NCBI GenBank assembly: GCA_036258175.1
Contig: DATAEE010000279.1
Coordinates: 60,437 to 124,436, forward strand
Source: DATAEE01 sp036258175
GTDB taxonomy: Bacteria > Acidobacteriota > Vicinamibacteria > Vicinamibacterales > 2-12-FULL-66-21
Length of the DNA stretch: 64,000 bases
Direction: 5' to 3'
The number at the start of each line of letters is the position of its first letter. Positions within the stretch are counted from its first letter, which is position 1. The position numbers and the translations under genes were made by a program. The notes below the pieces were generated by a model. That model saw nothing but the letters and a program-made list of their open reading frames with translations, was not told the origin of the DNA and searched no databases. Positions 23,192 through 31,292 of this stretch are shown piece after piece.

Positions 23192-24777
23192 GGCTCCTGG
23201 AGTTCTGGTCGTCCCATCGGGCCGAGCTGGTGCGACTGGCCAGCGAGCACGTCTACCTCGTCGCAATCTCGACGCTCGTCGCGATCGCGATCGGCCTGCC
23301 GCTCGGCATTTTCGCCGCGAGACGTCCGCGCGCCGGCCGGCCGATCGTCGCGGTCGCGAATGTCGTGCAGACGATACCGAGCCTTGCGCTGCTCGGGTTT
23401 CTGATCCCTATTCCATTTGTCGGACTCGGCGCGCGGGCCGCGCTCGTGGCGCTCATTCTGTACGCGCTGCTGCCGATTGTCCGGACAACCGCCGCGGGTT
23501 TGAGCTCCGTGGATCCTGCGCTTCGCGAGGCTGGAACGGCGTTGGGGATGACAAAGCGCCAGCTCCTCCGGCTCGTCGAGCTGCCGCTTGCGCTTCCTTC
23601 CATCGTCGCCGGCATCCGTGTGGCGGCCGTCGTCGGCGTCGGCACCGCGACGATCGCCGCCGCCATCGGCGCCGGAGGGCTCGGCGAGTACATCTTTCGC
23701 GGCCTGTCGATGGTGGATCCGGTCGTGATCCTCGCCGGCGCGATCCCGGCCGCGGCGCTTGCGCTCATCGTCGATGGCGGGTTGACCGCCGTTGAACGGC
23801 GGCTCACTCCCGGAAGCTCACGTGCCGCGCGGCGCCGGCGGCGCGCACCCGCCGGAGTAATCGTCGTCTTCGTCCTTGCTGCTGCGGCGATTGCCACAGC
23901 TTCACTGTTGATCGCGCGCGGCTCCGGCCGAGCCGTCGTGCGGGTCGGCTCCAAGAATTTCACCGAACAGCTCGTGCTCGGCGAGATCGTGGCCGGCGCC
24001 ATCGAACGATGGGCAAACGTGGCGGTCGAGCGCCGACTCAACCTGGGAGGAACGTTCATCTGCGATCGCGCGGTGCGGGCGGGCGAGATCGACGTCTACG
24101 TCGAGTACACGGGAACGGCGTTGACGGCAATCTTCAAGGAGGAGGTTGCAAGGGTTCCAGGGGTTCCAAAGGTTCCAGGGGTTCAAGGTTCTCAGGCGCT
24201 GCCGGTGTTCGAGCGGGTTCGACAGCGGTACGCCGCGGCGGGCGTGACGCTCGCGGCACCGCTCGGGTTCGACAATACATTCGCGATCCTCGTTCGCGAG
24301 GCGGAGGGGCGGCGGCTGGGGCTCAAGACAATCGAAGACGCGGCGCCGCACGCGCCTTCCTGGCGCGCGGGTTTCGGCTATGAGTTCATCGAGCGCGCCG
24401 ATGGGTATCGTGGGCTCGCGCAGGCGTACGGGCTTCGGTTCGCCGAGGAGCCGCGCGTCATGGATCTGGCGCTGATGTATCGCGCGCTCGCCGACGGTCA
24501 GGTCGATCTCATCGCTGGCGACGCGACGAACGGGCTGATCGCCGGGCTTCGTCTCTTCATGCTCGAAGACAACCGGCACTACTTTCCCCCGTACGAAGCG
24601 GCGCCCGTCGCGCGTACGGCGACGCTACTCGCGCATCCGGACGTGGCGGCCGCGCTCGCGCGACTGGCCGGCGCCATTTCCGCCGACGACATGCGCGCGA
24701 TGAACTATGCCGTCGACGCCCAGCGCCGCGACCCGGCGGCTGTGGCGAAAGAGTTTCTGAGTCGAACCTTCCCATGA
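23188..24777 (+). CDS. Fused permease and substrate-binding protein of an OpuC-type transporter
   Basis: 529 residues. About 1-220 form the BPD_transp_1 permease (VVQTIPSLALLGFLIPIPFVGLG; EAGTALGMTKRQLLRLVELPLALPSIVAG coupling helix). After a linker and another membrane helix near 235-255 comes the OpuAC-type binding domain (VRVGSKNFTEQLVLGEIVAGAIE; DVYVEYTGTALTAIF; NTFAILVREAE; DLIAGDATNGLIAGL). Such fusions are known in this subfamily (for example BilEB). Substrate likely a quaternary amine, by family only. Codons about 319-336 are a 9-bp tandem repeat insertion (ARVPGVPKVPGVQG) in a surface loop. Confidence 0.93.
   Translation: MRLLEFWSSHRAELVRLASEHVYLVAISTLVAIAIGLPLGIFAARRPRAGRPIVAVANVVQTIPSLALLGFLIPIPFVGLGARAALVALILYALLPIVRTTAAGLSSVDPALREAGTALGMTKRQLLRLVELPLALPSIVAGIRVAAVVGVGTATIAAAIGAGGLGEYIFRGLSMVDPVVILAGAIPAAALALIVDGGLTAVERRLTPGSSRAARRRRRAPAGVIVVFVLAAAAIATASLLIARGSGRAVVRVGSKNFTEQLVLGEIVAGAIERWANVAVERRLNLGGTFICDRAVRAGEIDVYVEYTGTALTAIFKEEVARVPGVPKVPGVQGSQALPVFERVRQRYAAAGVTLAAPLGFDNTFAILVREAEGRRLGLKTIEDAAPHAPSWRAGFGYEFIERADGYRGLAQAYGLRFAEEPRVMDLALMYRALADGQVDLIAGDATNGLIAGLRLFMLEDNRHYFPPYEAAPVARTATLLAHPDVAAALARLAGAISADDMRAMNYAVDAQRRDPAAVAKEFLSRTFP
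24143..24196. repeat. GGGTTCCAG nonamer repeat in frame in the permease-binding protein fusion
   Basis: Six 9-bp units (AGGTTGCAA, GGGTTCCAG, GGGTTCCAA, AGGTTCCAG, GGGTTCAAG, GTTCTCAGG) interrupt the binding domain without breaking frame, giving V-P-G and V-P-K tripeptides. Confidence 0.85.
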
Positions 24778-25094
24778 GTGCGCGTGGAACCAGCTTCGCG
24801 ATGATTTGGATCTACTGGTCGTCGCTTCTCTGGCTCCGGCCGCTCTTCGGCCTTCTCGGGATTACGCCTCGCGACCATGCCTGGCTCGTGAGGATGCTGG
24901 AAATCTACTATTGGCCGGTGCTGGCCCTGATCCCCAGGATGGCTAGACTGTTCCGCTACGCTGGATGGCCGATCGTCTACGCGCCCTTGGTCGCGCCGCT
25001 GGTCGGAGCCGTTCTATGCACAGCTGCGTGGTGGGTGTGGTTTACGACTCGCAGACGCATGGAGCGCCGTCAAGTTTATCAACGACCTTTCTAA
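24774..25094 (+). CDS. Small membrane protein coupled to the ABC importer
   Basis: 106 residues, two or three hydrophobic segments (FAMIWIYWSSLLWLRPLFGLLGI; MLEIYYWPVLALIPRM; IVYAPLVAPLVGAVLCTAAWWVWF) and a basic tail RRRMERRQ. I do not recognise it. The ATG overlaps the stop of the fused permease-binding protein (ATGA), so it may be an accessory subunit of that transporter, but this is only contextual. Confidence 0.6.
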   Translation: MSARGTSFAMIWIYWSSLLWLRPLFGLLGITPRDHAWLVRMLEIYYWPVLALIPRMARLFRYAGWPIVYAPLVAPLVGAVLCTAAWWVWFTTRRRMERRQVYQRPF

Positions 25095-25160
25095 AGCACC
25101 TTGAGCACCCTGAGCACCGTGAGCACCTCAAGCACCTTGAGCACCTCAAGCACCTTGAGT
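25095..25160. repeat. AGCACCTTG nonamer array before aconitase A
   Basis: Seven 9-bp units alternate AGCACCTTG, AGCACCCTG, AGCACCGTG and AGCACCTCA. They fill nearly all of the gap between the small membrane gene's stop and the aconitase start. Confidence 0.88.
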
Positions 25161-25172
25161 AATGATTGACCG

Positions 25173-27923
25173 ATGGCTTCCCGCAATTCTTTCAACACAC
25201 GCACCACACTCAAAGTCGGCGGCGAGCGGTACACGATCTTCAGCCTTGCTGCGCTGGAGAGGGCCGGGTTCCCGACCGTCTCACGCCTGGCGTACTCGCA
25301 GAAGATCCTGCTCGAGAACCTCCTCCGCCGCGAGGACGGCAAATTCGTGCCGGCGGATGCGATCCGCGTGCTGTCGGCCTGGGATCCGGCCGCCGATCTG
25401 CAGCAGGAGATCGCATTCATGCCGGCGCGCGTGCTCCTGCAGGACTTCACCGGCGTGCCCGCCGTCGTCGATCTCGCCGCGATGCGGGACGGCGTCGTGC
25501 GGCTCGGTGGTGACCCCCGGCGGGTCAACCCGCTCCAGCCGGTCGAGCTCGTCATCGACCATTCCGTTCAGGTCGACCATTTTTCAGAACCGAACGCCTT
25601 CGAGCTCAACGCGCAACTCGAGTTTTCACGCAACCGCGAACGATACGTCTTTCTCCGCTGGGGTCAGGACGCATTCCAGAACTTCCGTGTCGTACCGCCG
25701 GACACCGGCATCGTCCATCAGGTCAACATCGAGTACCTGGCGCGCGTCATCTTCCACGAGAGCGTCGACGGCGACACGCTTGCGTATCCAGACACTCTGG
25801 TGGGGACGGATTCGCACACCACGATGGTGAACGGCCTGGGCGTCGTGGGATGGGGCGTCGGCGGTATCGAGGCGGAGGCCGCGATGCTCGGTCAGCCGAT
25901 CTCCATGCTCATCCCGGAGGTGCTCGGCTTCAGACTCGTGAACCGCCTACCGGAGGGCGCGACCGCTACGGATCTCGTGCTCACGGTCACCGAACGCCTG
26001 CGCAAGCATGGCGTCGTCGGGAAGTTCGTCGAGTTCTTTGGACCCGGCCTCGAGGATCTGACCATCGCGGATCGCGCCACGCTCGGCAACATGTCGCCGG
26101 AGTACGGCGCAACGATTGCGATTTGTCCCATCGACGACATGACGCTCGACTACCTGCGCCTGACCGGCCGCGACGAGCGCCACGTCAACCTGGTGGAGGC
26201 TTACGCGAAAGAGCAGGGGCTCTTCCGGGTTGCCGGCGCTCCCGATCCTGCGTATGACGAGATCATTGAGCTTGATCTGGCAACGATCGAACCGAGCCTC
26301 GCGGGGCCGAAGCGGCCGCAGGATCGTGTGCCGCTCAAGCAGTCCAAGCTCCGTTTCAACCAGGCGCTCGAGACGATGCTCGGTGAGCGGCGAACCAGGC
26401 CGGCGGCGACCGCGCCGAACCCGGGCGAAGCGACCCAGCCCCGCGAGACCGGCGGCGTCGCCGTCGCGGTGGAGGAAACGCTGTCTGAGGCCGCTGCCGC
26501 ACTCGACCATGGGTCGGTCGTCGTCGCCGCGATCACGAGCTGCACGAACACGTCGAATCCGAGCGTGATGATCGGCGCGGGGCTCCTTGCGCGGAAGGCC
26601 GTCGAGCGCGGATTGACGACAAAGCCGTGGGTGAAGACCAGTCTGGCGCCGGGATCCATGGTTGTCACCGAGTATCTGAAAAAGGCCGGCCTGCTCCTGT
26701 ACCTCGAAAAGCTCGGATTCAATCTGGTCGGCTACGGTTGCACGACCTGCATCGGGAACAGCGGTCCGCTGCCCGAGCCCGTCTCGTCGACCGTGAGGGA
26801 CCGCAACCTGATCGTCGCGTCGGTGCTGAGCGGCAACCGCAACTTCGAGGGCCGCATCCAATCGCAGGTGAGGGCGAACTACCTTGCGTCGCCGCCGCTC
26901 GTGGTCGCCTACGCGCTCGCGGGGAGGATGCAGGTGGACCTCACGTCCGAACCGCTCGGCCGGGATCGAGACGGTAAGGACGTCTATCTCCGGGACCTGT
27001 GGCCGACCGAGCGCGAGATTCAGGAAGCCATGCTCGCGTCGGTCAAGTCGAGCATGTTTCTCGAAAAGTACGCGCACGTGTTCGATGGGGACGCGCGCTG
27101 GCGTCAGCTGCCAACCCCGACAGGGGACCGCTTCGCCTGGGAAGCAGACTCCACCTATATCCGCAACCCGCCGTTCTTCGACGGCATCACGATGGAGCCG
27201 CCGGCGCCGACCGACATCCGCGGCGCGCGGGTCCTCGCCGTTCTCGGTGACAGCGTGACCACGGATCACATTTCGCCGGCGGGTTCGATACCGGCCGACA
27301 GCCCGGCAGGGAGGTATCTGATCGCGCACGGCGTCCAGCCGCGCGATTTCAACTCGTACGGCGCCCGTCGCGGAAATCACGAGGTGATGGTGCGCGGCAC
27401 ATTCGCGAACATCCGCCTCCGCAATCAGCTCGCGCCGGGGACCGAGGGAGGCTGGACCACCATGCTTCCTTCCGGAGAAGTGACGACGATCTATGACGCG
27501 GCGATGGACTACAAAGCGGCGGGCGTGCCGCTGCTCGTCCTCGCCGGCAAGGAGTACGGATCCGGTTCATCGCGCGACTGGGCGGCGAAGGGCACGCTGC
27601 TCCTCGGGGTGCGGGCGGTCATCGCGGAGAGCTTCGAGCGAATCCATCGAAGCAATCTCGTCAACATGGGCGTGTTGCCGCTTCAGTTCAAGCCGGGCGA
27701 GAACGCCGCGTCGCTGAAGCTCACGGGACGCGAAGTCTACGAGATTGCGATCGCGCTGGGCGGGCTGCGACCGCGCGGCGATCTCGCCGTGCGCGCCGTC
27801 GCGGAAGATGGCAGCGTCATCAATTTCAAGGCGGATGTCCGGATCGACACGCCGGAAGAACTGATCGCCTTTCGCCACGGCGGGATTCTGCCCTACGTGC
27901 TCAGGCAGCTGGTCAAGAACTAG
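25173..27923 (+). CDS. acnA: Aconitate hydratase A
   Basis: Monomeric [4Fe-4S] aconitase/IRP1-type enzyme of the TCA cycle that isomerises citrate and isocitrate. 916 residues, the usual AcnA size. Cluster cysteines are C457 (TSCTNTSNPSV), C523 and C526 (GYGCTTCIGNSG). VGTDSHTTMVNGLGVVGWGVGG near 211 and the swivel-domain AGKEYGSGSSRDWAAKG near 790 are conserved. An Ala/Pro/Thr-rich stretch near 410-430 (RRTRPAATAPNPGEATQP) sits at a variable loop. No Shine-Dalgarno is obvious. A second aconitase-family protein lies further along the window. Confidence 0.97.
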   Translation: MASRNSFNTRTTLKVGGERYTIFSLAALERAGFPTVSRLAYSQKILLENLLRREDGKFVPADAIRVLSAWDPAADLQQEIAFMPARVLLQDFTGVPAVVDLAAMRDGVVRLGGDPRRVNPLQPVELVIDHSVQVDHFSEPNAFELNAQLEFSRNRERYVFLRWGQDAFQNFRVVPPDTGIVHQVNIEYLARVIFHESVDGDTLAYPDTLVGTDSHTTMVNGLGVVGWGVGGIEAEAAMLGQPISMLIPEVLGFRLVNRLPEGATATDLVLTVTERLRKHGVVGKFVEFFGPGLEDLTIADRATLGNMSPEYGATIAICPIDDMTLDYLRLTGRDERHVNLVEAYAKEQGLFRVAGAPDPAYDEIIELDLATIEPSLAGPKRPQDRVPLKQSKLRFNQALETMLGERRTRPAATAPNPGEATQPRETGGVAVAVEETLSEAAAALDHGSVVVAAITSCTNTSNPSVMIGAGLLARKAVERGLTTKPWVKTSLAPGSMVVTEYLKKAGLLLYLEKLGFNLVGYGCTTCIGNSGPLPEPVSSTVRDRNLIVASVLSGNRNFEGRIQSQVRANYLASPPLVVAYALAGRMQVDLTSEPLGRDRDGKDVYLRDLWPTEREIQEAMLASVKSSMFLEKYAHVFDGDARWRQLPTPTGDRFAWEADSTYIRNPPFFDGITMEPPAPTDIRGARVLAVLGDSVTTDHISPAGSIPADSPAGRYLIAHGVQPRDFNSYGARRGNHEVMVRGTFANIRLRNQLAPGTEGGWTTMLPSGEVTTIYDAAMDYKAAGVPLLVLAGKEYGSGSSRDWAAKGTLLLGVRAVIAESFERIHRSNLVNMGVLPLQFKPGENAASLKLTGREVYEIAIALGGLRPRGDLAVRAVAEDGSVINFKADVRIDTPEELIAFRHGGILPYVLRQLVKN

Positions 27924-27924
27924 A

Positions 27925-28010
27925 CTATTGACGATTTCTGGATTGGGGATTGGCGATTTATCGACGATTGCTGATTGGCGATTGTTGATTATTGTCGATT
28001 GGCGATTGGA
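27925..28010. repeat. Degenerate CAATCGC heptamer array between convergent genes
   Basis: Minus-strand units CCAATCG, ACAATAA, CCAATCA, GCAATCG and CCAATCC fill the whole gap between the aconitase stop and the VWA gene's stop. A TCAATAGTC block is shared with the copy at the left end of the window. No hairpin terminator is seen here. Confidence 0.8.
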
Positions 28011-28011
28011 A

Positions 28012-28926
28012 TCACCGTGAGTAACCGGGCCTTGCCCGGACGGTGACTCCGCGCCGTTTTACTCGGACGTCCAACGTGTGCCAGCCGTCCTGCGTCACGC
28101 CCTGCGGCGCATACGCGATCACATACCGCTGGCGGAATTCGCCGATCACCGATTTCAGCGTGGCCTGCAGCCGATCGAAGTCGCCGGCGTCGAGCCGGCG
28201 GCCGCCGGTGGTCTCGACAATGTCGTCGAGAAACCGCGTCGCGGCGCGATAGTAGTCGCGCGGCTCAATTCTCCCGCGAACGCCGGGTATCCTCACGAAA
28301 GGCGCCACGGCCTCGCGCAGCTCGACGGTGTAGATGACCGTCTCGCTGCGCTTCGCGACCGCGAGAACCCATTCGGGCTCGAGCCAGCTCCACGTGTCCA
28401 GTCCATCGGTGAACAGCAGCACCAGCGAACGCCGGCCCCTCGCTCGCGTCGACAACAGCGCTGCGTAGGCCGCATCGATCAGCGTGGTTGCGCCGGACGA
28501 TTCGAGGCGGTTCAGGGAAGCGGGCAGCAGATCGAGGCGACCGGTCAGAGGCAGCAGCTGCGACAGCTCCTCGGAGAACGTGATCAATCCGGCGCGATCG
28601 CCCGGCTTGAGATCGGCGACCGCGGATCGGACCCCGTCGGCGAGATGCTTCAGTTCGGCCTTGTCGAGGCTCGCGCTCGTGTCGAGCGTCAGCATGACAT
28701 CGATCGGATCTTCCGCCGAGAGCACGTGGTCGATGGTCTGACGCGCGCCGTTGTCGAACACTTCGAAATCTTCGGCTTTCAGATCGGCGACCGGTTTCTC
28801 GTCGCGCACGACGAGCGCGTCGACGCGAACCATCTCCACGCCCGACTTGAAGATCGGCTGCAGGAGGAGGACACCGTCGAGCGTCAGCCATCCGAGGACG
28901 ATTGTGAGCGCGGCGATCAATTTCAC
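28012..28926 (-). CDS. VWFA-related Acidobacteria-type protein
   Basis: 304 residues with an N-terminal hydrophobic anchor or signal (KLIAALTIVLGWLTLDGVLLL). It matches the VWFA-related domain family described from Acidobacteria (TIGR03436): VRVDALVVRDEKPVADLKAEDFEVFDNG, then a von Willebrand A domain with MIDAS motif DTSAS at 82-86 and LLFTDGLD later. Ligand and role unknown; likely an exported metal-dependent adhesion domain. The GTG start overlaps the TPR gene's stop as GTGA, so the pair is co-expressed. Confidence 0.9.
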   Translation of the reverse strand: MKLIAALTIVLGWLTLDGVLLLQPIFKSGVEMVRVDALVVRDEKPVADLKAEDFEVFDNGARQTIDHVLSAEDPIDVMLTLDTSASLDKAELKHLADGVRSAVADLKPGDRAGLITFSEELSQLLPLTGRLDLLPASLNRLESSGATTLIDAAYAALLSTRARGRRSLVLLFTDGLDTWSWLEPEWVLAVAKRSETVIYTVELREAVAPFVRIPGVRGRIEPRDYYRAATRFLDDIVETTGGRRLDAGDFDRLQATLKSVIGEFRQRYVIAYAPQGVTQDGWHTLDVRVKRRGVTVRARPGYSR

Positions 28927-30041
28927 GGCCAGATCGTCTTGCGAAGCTCCGCGATCGACGTATCGACACGGGTGAACTGTCCCAACGAATACGCAGCCCA
29001 GGGATCCGGCCGCCGGTCGGGCGGGCGGTGGAGAAAGTCGGTCGTGAGCAGCTGTCTCTGGAGCCACTGGGCATGACTGAGGCCGATTGCGGCTCGTTGC
29101 CCGTCCGGCCAGGCCGCGAGCGCTTCCAGATACAGACGCTCGGCCTCCTTCGCGCGGCCGCTCTGGTGCTGGACGAGGGCCAGCAGCGTGCACGCGAGAT
29201 ACGTCAGCGAAGGCGTCGGCTTCGACGATCGAACAGCTTCCAGCGTCGTGGTTGCCTCCCGTCGCCGGTTCTGGAGCATCATCGTGCGCCCGAGTCGAAC
29301 GCGCGCCTCGACCTCCGCAGGATTCAACTTCAGCGTCATCTCGTAGGCGCTCGCGGCCTCCCGCAGCAGCCGGCGGCGGCGGGTTTCAGCGTCCTGGCGC
29401 GTTCGATTGGGCGGACCGTGGGTCGCGACAATCTCCAGCACCGAGTCGGCCGCTTCCATTTCGTTCACGGTCCCGAAGCCGAGCCGGATTCTGGCGTCCT
29501 TCGGGTATGCGTCCATGGCCGCCTCGAAATGCGTGTGCGCTGCCCCGAGCCGTGGTGTGCCGTGCAGCAGTTCTCCGCCGGCAACGAACCAGCGTGCGGC
29601 GAAAGCGGGCTCTGCTTCAGCCGTGCGAAGCGCGGGGCCGACGAGGGACCGGCGCCGGCGGGGATCGACGATCGATCGCAGTCGCGTGATCACGGTCCGC
29701 CCCGAGGCAAGAAGCCAGGCCGCCTGATCCGACCGCTCATTCCGGACCGCCAGGCGCGCGGCTTCGAGGTGTGCCATCGCGGCCGCCTCCAGCCACCGCA
29801 CGAGATCATCGCGGGAAGAGGCAGGGTAGAAGGACGCCTTCTGCTCCGCCTTCCTCGGATTGATCGTTTCGACGACCGCTTCTTGAAGCGGGTCCGGCGG
29901 CCACGCGAGGAGCGCCGAGGGCACGTCCGCGGCGCCTGACGCGAGGTAGTGGTCGATCAGACGCTTGTAATCGTCGGGAGCATGGGTGGCCTGACCAGCC
30001 AGAGCCAGCACAGCGGCAAGTGAAGCGAACAGCGCGGTCAT
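28923..30041 (-). CDS. Exported TPR protein
   Basis: 372 residues from the ATG at MTALFASLAAVLALAGQ, a signal peptide. The frame continues 15 codons upstream through the decamer repeat, so an upstream start would put repeat-encoded sequence before the signal; I prefer the downstream ATG. Helical tetratrico-like repeats are visible (AAHTHFEAAMDAYPKDARIRLGFG; ASAYEMTLKLNPAEVEARVRLGRTM; KEAERLYLEALAAWPDGQRAAIGLSHA). Coupled to the VWA gene; together they may form an envelope assembly. No enzymatic motif. Confidence 0.8.
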   Translation of the reverse strand: MTALFASLAAVLALAGQATHAPDDYKRLIDHYLASGAADVPSALLAWPPDPLQEAVVETINPRKAEQKASFYPASSRDDLVRWLEAAAMAHLEAARLAVRNERSDQAAWLLASGRTVITRLRSIVDPRRRRSLVGPALRTAEAEPAFAARWFVAGGELLHGTPRLGAAHTHFEAAMDAYPKDARIRLGFGTVNEMEAADSVLEIVATHGPPNRTRQDAETRRRRLLREAASAYEMTLKLNPAEVEARVRLGRTMMLQNRRREATTTLEAVRSSKPTPSLTYLACTLLALVQHQSGRAKEAERLYLEALAAWPDGQRAAIGLSHAQWLQRQLLTTDFLHRPPDRRPDPWAAYSLGQFTRVDTSIAELRKTIWP

Positions 30042-30043
30042 TG

Positions 30044-30075
30044 CCGCAGATCGACGCAGATGAACGCAGATGACG
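30044..30075. repeat. CGCAGATGAA decamer repeat before the TPR gene
   Basis: Three 10-bp units (CGCAGATCGA, CGCAGATGAA, CGCAGATGAC). Read in the TPR gene's direction the array ends GATCTGCGG two bases before its ATG, the same arrangement as at the zinc metallopeptidase gene. Confidence 0.85.
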
Positions 30076-30099
30076 CCAGAATCCAATGCATGCGAATTC

Positions 30100-30105
30100 T
30101 ATAAT
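30100..30105 (+). promoter_or_regulatory. Putative -10 box of queG
   Basis: A perfect TATAAT 16 nt before the queG GTG, followed by AAGGA as a ribosome binding site. No good -35 is visible at 17 bp. Confidence 0.45.
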
Positions 30106-30121
30106 CGGCAAGGAACATCGT

Positions 30122-31174
30122 GTGACGTCCGCCGAGGTAAAAACCAGGGCGCGCGAGCTGGGCTTCGATCTCTGCGGCATCGCGCCCGCCGACGCGCTGC
30201 CCGAGACGCGCCACTTTCGTGACTGGCTTGCGAGCGGCTACGCGGGTGAGATGCGCTATCTCGAGCGCAGCGCGCCGCGCCGGGAAGATCCACGGCGCGT
30301 GCTGCCGTCGGCGCGATCGGTCGTCGCGCTCGGCATGCTCTACAACACCGATCGGCCGTACTCGACCGAGCAGCGGCAGTCCGGCGCCGCGGCGATCTCC
30401 CGCTACGCGTGGGGAGAGGACTATCACGCCGTCATCGGTTCGAAGCTGGATGCGCTGTCCGCCTGGATGCGCGAGCGCGCCGGGGAGACGTTCGAAGCGA
30501 AGTCTTACGTCGATACCGGTCCCGTCCTCGAGCGGCAGTACGCCCAGCGCGCCGGTATCGGCTGGATCGGCAAGAACACGTGCCTCATCAGCCCGCACCT
30601 CGGATCGTGGATCTTCCTCGCGGAAATCATCTGCAACGTGGCGCTCGATCCGGATCCTCCAGCACTCGATCAGTGCGGATCCTGCACGCTCTGCCTCGAG
30701 GCATGCCCGACGGATGCCTTCGCCGCGCCGCGCGTACTGGATGCGACGCGCTGCATCTCGTACCTGACGATCGAGCTGAAAGGCGGGATTCCTGAAGCGC
30801 TGCGGCCCGCGATCGGGACGCACGCGTATGGATGCGACGTCTGCCAGGAAGTCTGCCCGTGGAATCTCGCGCCGGCGCCGCCGGCGTCGGGCGCCCGAGC
30901 ATGGCTCCCGCGCGCTGCGCTCGATGGCGCCTCGCTCGCCGCGCTCTGGCGGCTGCGGGACGACGAACTCGAGGCGCTCGTCGGAGACAGCGCGATGAGT
31001 CGAGCGGGCGTGCGCGGCCTCCGGCGGAACCTCGCCGTCGCAATCGGCAACTCAGGCGACGCCGATGCAGCCGCCGCGCTGGATGAGGTTCACGAGTCCG
31101 ATGCGCCATCGATCGCAGATCCGATGGTGGCCGGACATATGCAATGGGCAAGAGAACGGAGGAGTCGGAGATAG
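30122..31174 (+). CDS. queG: Epoxyqueuosine reductase
   Basis: Cobalamin-dependent iron-sulfur enzyme that makes the last step of queuosine synthesis in tRNA. Two [4Fe-4S] sites are visible: CGSCTLCLEACPTDAF starting at residue 185 and YGCDVCQEVCPWN with the preceding C in RCISYL. The catalytic Asp lies in SYVDTGPVLERQYAQRAGIGWIGKNT (D131). I start at GTG because AAGGA lies 7 nt upstream; an ATG 12 codons earlier is possible. 350 residues. The last codons (ERRSRR) are read from the first arm of a long palindromic element, so the repeat forms the gene's natural end. Confidence 0.95.
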   Translation: MTSAEVKTRARELGFDLCGIAPADALPETRHFRDWLASGYAGEMRYLERSAPRREDPRRVLPSARSVVALGMLYNTDRPYSTEQRQSGAAAISRYAWGEDYHAVIGSKLDALSAWMRERAGETFEAKSYVDTGPVLERQYAQRAGIGWIGKNTCLISPHLGSWIFLAEIICNVALDPDPPALDQCGSCTLCLEACPTDAFAAPRVLDATRCISYLTIELKGGIPEALRPAIGTHAYGCDVCQEVCPWNLAPAPPASGARAWLPRAALDGASLAALWRLRDDELEALVGDSAMSRAGVRGLRRNLAVAIGNSGDADAAAALDEVHESDAPSIADPMVAGHMQWARERRSRR

Positions 31175-31274
31175 CGGAGCAATAACGGAGGATCGGAGTC
31201 ATCGGAGACGAATCCGTTTTGTTCCGTTAACTCCGTTCCTCCGTTGTTTCTCCGGTACCTCCGTCTCCTCCGTT
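31155..31274. repeat. Long CTCCGTT palindromic element, copy 1
   Basis: Two arms of about 45 bp form an imperfect inverted repeat: arm 31155-31199 (AACGGAGGAG...) and arm 31229-31274 (...CTCCTCCGTT). The loop is about 29 bases. The left arm contains the queG stop codon and the right arm ends 18 bases before the udgX start. A second copy lies at the end of the FHA gene. Confidence 0.85.
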
Positions 31275-31292
31275 ACCGTCTGAGCAGAAGAA

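Noticed and set aside
25095..25160. CRISPR-like array before aconitase A
   Set aside because: Units are contiguous 9-mers without spacers, so this is a simple tandem repeat. The same holds for the other arrays.
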